A stretch of DNA of 39,637 nt from Candidatus Dadabacteria bacterium (GTDB taxonomy: Bacteria; Desulfobacterota_D; UBA1144; Nemesobacterales; Mycalebacteriaceae): assembly GCA_026708565.1 (NCBI GenBank), contig JAPOUR010000015.1:1-39637 (forward strand), in the 5' to 3' direction. Within the stretch, counting starts at the first letter, position 1; each line of letters starts with the position of its first letter. This document shows positions 36,180 to 39,637 of the stretch, one piece after another. The translations under genes were made by a program, and so were the position numbers. Under the pieces are notes generated by a model that saw only the letters and a program-made list of their open reading frames with translations, made no database searches and was not told where the DNA came from.

Positions 36180-36311
36180 ATTAGCGATTAGACGGCGTTA
36201 TATTAGCGATTGGACGGCAATAGATTAGCGATTAGACGGTAATAAATTAGCGATTAGACGGCATTATATTAGCGATTAGACGCTGTTTGATTAGCAATCA
36301 GCCGCCCTGTG
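36180..36311 (+). repeat. Six-copy 22-bp tandem repeat before the ATPase gene
   Basis: Units start at 36180, 36202, 36224, 36246, 36268 and 36290. The consensus begins ATTAGCGATTAGACGGC and ends in a variable AT-rich stretch. Spacing is exactly 22 bases, about two helical turns; the last unit is diverged. The array ends 11 bases before the ATPase ATG. It lacks spacers and so is not CRISPR. The phasing fits an array of protein-binding sites. Confidence 0.9.
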
Positions 36312-36322
36312 AGGATGCTGTA

Positions 36323-37570
36323 ATGTATAAGCGCTACGCCACTCAAGACATAAAAACCGCTCTGGCGGATACGCCTGTGGTATTCATTATGGGCGCCCGT
36401 CAATCCGGAAAAACCACCCTGACCAAAACGCTCATATCCGAAATGGGCGAATCTGACTGGACCTATTTGACTCTGGATGACCAGACGCAGTTTGCAACAG
36501 CCGGGGCAGACCCGGTTGGCTTCATCCGAAACCTGCCGGACACCCGCATTGCCCTTGACGAGGTGCAACGCGCGCCCTCTTTGTTTGCCGCCATCAAACA
36601 GGCCGTGGATGAAAAGCGGACGCCGGGGCGTTTTCTGCTGACCGGCTCCGCCAACGCCTTTCTGTTGCCCAAGTTGTCGGACTCTCTCGCGGGGCGTATA
36701 GAAGCGGTGCGTCTGATGACTTTGTCGGAGTGCGAGTTGCAGGAGAGCAAGCCCCGTTTCCTCGGCAAACTGCTGAAAGGGAAAGCGCCTTCCACCCGGC
36801 AGACGCGGGTAAGGGAGCATCTTGTGCGGCGGCTGGTCTCCGGTTGCTTTCCGGAGCCCTTGCAGCGCAAGGGAGAGGCGCGGCGGCGGGCATGGTATCA
36901 GCAATATCTGAATTCGCTGATTCAGCGCGACCTCCGCGACCTGTCGCGCGTAGAACACCCCGCCCGGATGCTGAATCTTGTCAAGTTGGCGGCGTTGCAT
37001 TCCGGCAATCTGGTCAACTTGAGCGAGTGGAGTAACAAGTTGGGTTTGAGCAGGGAAACAGTAAAAAAATATCTGGCGCTTTTGGAGCAGTTGTTTCTGC
37101 TGGAACTGTTGCCCGCATGGCATTCAAACGAATCCAAGCGGCTGGTGAAAACCCCCAAGTTGCATTTGGCTGATACCGGTATGATATGCGCCGTCAGCGG
37201 ACAGAGCGAAGAGCGTCTGAGCAAAGAGCCGACCCGTATGGGGCCATTGCTTGAGACCTTTGTCTATAATGAATTGCGTAAACAGGCGACTTGGATGGGA
37301 AAGGCCGGAGAGCCCTTGCGGTTTTACCACTACCGCGACAAGAACAAGACGGAGGTGGATGTAATCATGGAGACCCTTGGCGGCGACTGTTTAGCCGTTG
37401 AGGTTAAAGCCACCGCCACCTTGACTAATCGGGATTTCGCCGGATTGAAGAGGTTTCAGCAGATTACCGGGAAGCGTTTCCGAATAGGCGTCATTCTTTA
37501 TGACGGAGACCACACAACCGCTTTCGGCGAGAATCTCTACGCAGTTCCGATTGCCGCGCTTTGGTCATAG
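36323..37570 (+). CDS. AAA family ATPase with DUF4143 domain
   Basis: A 415-residue protein with an N-terminal P-loop domain (AAA_14 type): Walker A GARQSGKTTL (about 24-33), Walker B RIALDEVQRAP (about 75-85) and sensor LLTGSANAFLL. The C-terminal DUF4143 domain (about 225-390) has a nuclease-like fold with TEVDVIME and LAVEVKAT. Members are common in variable genome regions, and their function is not established. Their DUF4143 D/E-x-K pattern suggests a restriction-like fold. The ATG at 36323 with GAGG 9 bases upstream gives a family-like start. It directly follows the 22-bp array. Confidence 0.9.
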   Translation: MYKRYATQDIKTALADTPVVFIMGARQSGKTTLTKTLISEMGESDWTYLTLDDQTQFATAGADPVGFIRNLPDTRIALDEVQRAPSLFAAIKQAVDEKRTPGRFLLTGSANAFLLPKLSDSLAGRIEAVRLMTLSECELQESKPRFLGKLLKGKAPSTRQTRVREHLVRRLVSGCFPEPLQRKGEARRRAWYQQYLNSLIQRDLRDLSRVEHPARMLNLVKLAALHSGNLVNLSEWSNKLGLSRETVKKYLALLEQLFLLELLPAWHSNESKRLVKTPKLHLADTGMICAVSGQSEERLSKEPTRMGPLLETFVYNELRKQATWMGKAGEPLRFYHYRDKNKTEVDVIMETLGGDCLAVEVKATATLTNRDFAGLKRFQQITGKRFRIGVILYDGDHTTAFGENLYAVPIAALWS

Positions 37571-37747
37571 GATTTCGCGTTTCTGTTCTTCGCTTACGTT
37601 CTCAAAATACAGTTCGGCGGCTTCCTTGAGCATTTCAACCGCTTCCTCCGCCGTGTCGCCGCAACTTGCTATGCTTGTGCCTCTGAGAACGGAAACAAAA
37701 CTGTCTCCCTCTTTCCATACAAGAGCCACAAACTTGCCGTTATTCAT
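37565..37747 (-). CDS. HicB-like antitoxin domain protein
   Basis: The 60-residue protein has the partial RNase H-like HicB fold: FVALVWKEGDSFVSVLRG, then IASCGDTAEEAVEMLKEAAELYFE. A very strong GGAGGTG ribosome-binding site precedes the ATG. HicB proteins neutralise the HicA mRNA interferase, but I find no HicA beside it: the downstream side is the ATPase gene, and the upstream side holds only a short ORF with no HicA features. There is no C-terminal DNA-binding domain. It may be an orphan antitoxin or a stand-alone HicB-like protein. Its stop overlaps the convergent ATPase stop. Confidence 0.75.
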   Translation of the reverse strand: MNNGKFVALVWKEGDSFVSVLRGTSIASCGDTAEEAVEMLKEAAELYFENVSEEQKREIL

Positions 37748-37856
37748 ATTTCACCACCTCCGATGTGAGATTGATTGTAATGCTCGGAACGACAAGGTCA
37801 AACTTGGTTGTGGTAGGCAAGCGCAAGGTGTTCTCTGCATCTTGTGCAACTGGCAT

Positions 37857-37870
37857 GGAATCCAGAGGGG
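37857..37870 (-). repeat. Possible half copy of the dispersed repeat
   Basis: On the minus strand, CCCCTCTGGATTCC matches the left arm of the 32-bp dispersed repeat found at 7299, 24646 and 25942, but the right arm is missing. It lies in the 222-base gap between hicB and the helicase gene. Confidence 0.35.
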
Positions 37871-37969
37871 ATGGGGGAGGATGGCTTTGTCTGGTCATTC
37901 ATTAATTTCCCGTTGCCCATTGCAAACATTCCATACAGCCTTGTTTTGCTGGTAAGTTATTGGCTTCTT

Positions 37970-39637
37970 ATGTCCAAGGCGAGCACAAGAACCAAGCAAC
38001 AAACCAATAGCCAGTTGGTTGTAGTAGATAACAGAGAGACTAAAGTCTCCGACTTCCTCAAAAAAAGCATGAAGCCGGGAAACTCTCTCTCAATCGTATC
38101 AGCCTACTTCTCCATATATGGGTATGAAGTACTGAAAGACAAACTGGACACCGCTAACAAAGTAAGGTTTCTATTCGGTGACCCTAGTTCCGTGGAGAGC
38201 GTTGACCCGGAACAGAAGGAACTCAATCCCTTCTTTATTTCAGAAGCTGGCCTTGAAGCAGTCAACCAACTCAACCAAAAATCTTTGGCGAAAGAATGCG
38301 CCAAGTGGATTGAAGAGAAAGCGGAAGTGAAGTCAGTAACTTCAAACTTTGTTCATGGAAAGATGTATCACATTCAGAACGGGAACGATACCATTGCGAT
38401 ATCCGGCAGTTCAAATTTTACAAAGTCCGGTCTTGGAGAAGGCGTAAGACCTAATATAGAAATCAATGTTGTTCCTTCCGATTCCAGTGACCGCGAGGCT
38501 CTCAAGGCATGGTTTGATAAGATCTGGAACAACAGCCTTCTTGTTCAAGATGTCAAAAAGAGCGTTTTGGGCAAACTGGAGAAACTATACGAAGACCAGT
38601 CTCCGGAATTCATATACTTCAAAACCTTGTTCCATATTTTCAATAAGGAAATCAAAGAAAGAGAAAAACAGGAAATCTCATTAAAAGATGTCCATCTTTA
38701 CGACCATCAAATATGGAAAAAACTCTATAAGTTCCAAAAAGAAGGTGCAAAAGGAATAATAAATAAGTTACGAAAATATAACGGTTGCATTCTGGCAGAT
38801 AGCGTTGGCCTCGGTAAGACTTATACCGCCCTTGCCGTAATCAAATACTTTGAGCTCATCGCCGATAAGAAGGTTTTAGTTCTTTGTCCCAGAAAACTAT
38901 CTGAGAACTGGAACTTGTATCGGGCTAGTGCCAATTACAAACACAACCCGTTTACTGAGGACAAATTTTCCTACTCTTTACTTGCACACACCGATTTAGG
39001 TAGGGAATCAGGACAATCCGGTGAAGTTAATCTTTCCAATTTCAATTGGGGAAATTTTGGTTTGGTGGTCATAGACGAATCTCATAACTTCCGAAACGCG
39101 CCTAAAGATAGAAAAGATGAAGAGGGAAACATAATAAAACGCAGTCGCTACAACCAACTGATTGAAGAAGTTATAAAGAAAGGCTCAAGAACAAAGGTCC
39201 TTATGCTGTCCGCGACACCTGTCAATACGGCTTTGACTGATTTACGAAACCAAATTGAGTTGATGACAGAAGCAAATGATAAATACTTTAGCAAGTCATT
39301 AAAAATTACAAGTCTCAAAAGGTTGCTAAATGAAGCGCAGAAACAATTTAAAAAATGGGAGTCTGTGCCAAATCGCAACAAGTCTGACCTATTGAAAGAA
39401 CTCGGCGCTGATTTCCTACGATTGATTGACGGGGTGTCAATCGCGAGGTCGCGAAAACACATAAAACGGCATTATGTTGATTCCATGGAGGAAATAGGAG
39501 GTTTTCCAAAACATGAGAATCCTCAAAATGAGTATCCTCAGACAGACACGCAAGGTGAGTTATCTTACGAGGATTTGAATGAGAAGATAGAAAAATTTGC
39601 TCTCTCGGTCTATCTTCCGTCCAAATACTTGATTGAC
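37970..39637 (+). CDS. PLD-domain SNF2/DEAD helicase, N-terminal part (cut by window end)
   Basis: 556 codons of a large superfamily 2 helicase are present. An N-terminal phospholipase-D-like domain (about 20-190) has HGKMYHIQNG and SGSSNFTKSGL, one HKD-type half-site. The helicase core shows Walker A ADSVGLGKTYT (about 275-285), the DESH Walker B in VVIDESHNF (about 367-375) and motif III LSATPVN (about 411-417). Such PLD-SNF2 proteins occur in DNA modification and phage-defence islands. The ATG at 37970 has only a weak upstream ribosome-binding site; the frame is also open back to an ATG at 37871. AT-rich composition suggests transfer. Confidence 0.88.
   Translation, partial: MSKASTRTKQQTNSQLVVVDNRETKVSDFLKKSMKPGNSLSIVSAYFSIYGYEVLKDKLDTANKVRFLFGDPSSVESVDPEQKELNPFFISEAGLEAVNQLNQKSLAKECAKWIEEKAEVKSVTSNFVHGKMYHIQNGNDTIAISGSSNFTKSGLGEGVRPNIEINVVPSDSSDREALKAWFDKIWNNSLLVQDVKKSVLGKLEKLYEDQSPEFIYFKTLFHIFNKEIKEREKQEISLKDVHLYDHQIWKKLYKFQKEGAKGIINKLRKYNGCILADSVGLGKTYTALAVIKYFELIADKKVLVLCPRKLSENWNLYRASANYKHNPFTEDKFSYSLLAHTDLGRESGQSGEVNLSNFNWGNFGLVVIDESHNFRNAPKDRKDEEGNIIKRSRYNQLIEEVIKKGSRTKVLMLSATPVNTALTDLRNQIELMTEANDKYFSKSLKITSLKRLLNEAQKQFKKWESVPNRNKSDLLKELGADFLRLIDGVSIARSRKHIKRHYVDSMEEIGGFPKHENPQNEYPQTDTQGELSYEDLNEKIEKFALSVYLPSKYLID

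Noticed and set aside
36180-36311. Possible CRISPR array
   Set aside because: Units are directly adjacent with no spacers and no cas genes are present; it is a tandem repeat.

Overview
The window looks like a chromosomal segment from a Gram-negative, probably uncultivated bacterium. Diderm markers are Lgt, LspA, a DegP/HtrA protease and a C-terminal autotransporter barrel. MqnC shows that menaquinone is made by the futalosine route. A PUR-family protein, a GHKL MutL carrying an endonuclease motif, and an EF-P without the usual tip lysine argue against an ordinary enteric or pseudomonad. A deep Desulfobacterota- or Dadabacteria-like lineage is possible, but I cannot place it from sequence alone. 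Ankyrin repeats and Calx-beta domains would suit a host-associated or particle-associated lifestyle; this is inference. No tRNA, rRNA or CRISPR array was seen.

Layout. 1-451: the start of an AT-rich adenine DNA methyltransferase, cut by the window edge. 0.6-5.3 kb: GC-rich housekeeping genes (DUF2165, HNH nuclease, a 36-residue membrane peptide coupled to lgt, and an HPr-hisD-hisC operon). 5.5-7.5 kb: a stand-alone ankyrin protein, a strong terminator, a candidate 23-residue membrane peptide and a dispersed repeat. 7.5-21.4 kb: dense core genes. These are mqnC-rluB; a GYD/small membrane peptide/mutL/efp operon; a triplicated secreted protein; a PUR protein; a thioesterase; and a seven-gene minus-strand block carB-greA-msrB-lspA-ribE-aroK-degP in which nearly every junction overlaps.

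21.5-29.1 kb is an accessory island. It holds an AbiEi/AbiEii toxin-antitoxin pair with a promoter and operator overlapping the first codon, an ankyrin protein fused to a PD-(D/E)XK nuclease domain, a small winged-helix-like protein, a HEPN-like protein with zinc ribbons, and a Calx-beta autotransporter. Copies of a 32-bp hairpin repeat lie between these genes. 29.4-36.2 kb returns to core genes (VOC, thiC, tsaD, ggt, Dabb, coaX, two small proteins). 36.2-39.6 kb is accessory again: a 22-bp tandem array in front of an AAA/DUF4143 ATPase, an orphan HicB-like protein, and an AT-rich PLD-SNF2 helicase cut by the window end.

How the genes fit together. Lgt and LspA are the first and second lipoprotein-processing enzymes, though they sit in different operons. 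HisD and HisC are both histidine-biosynthesis steps. The most promising undescribed material is the 21.5-25.9 kb cluster, where a known toxin-antitoxin pair sits beside an ankyrin-nuclease fusion and a HEPN-zinc-ribbon protein. The stand-alone ankyrin protein at 5.5 kb ends with the same linker motif after which the nuclease domain begins in the fusion, so the two look like modular relatives.
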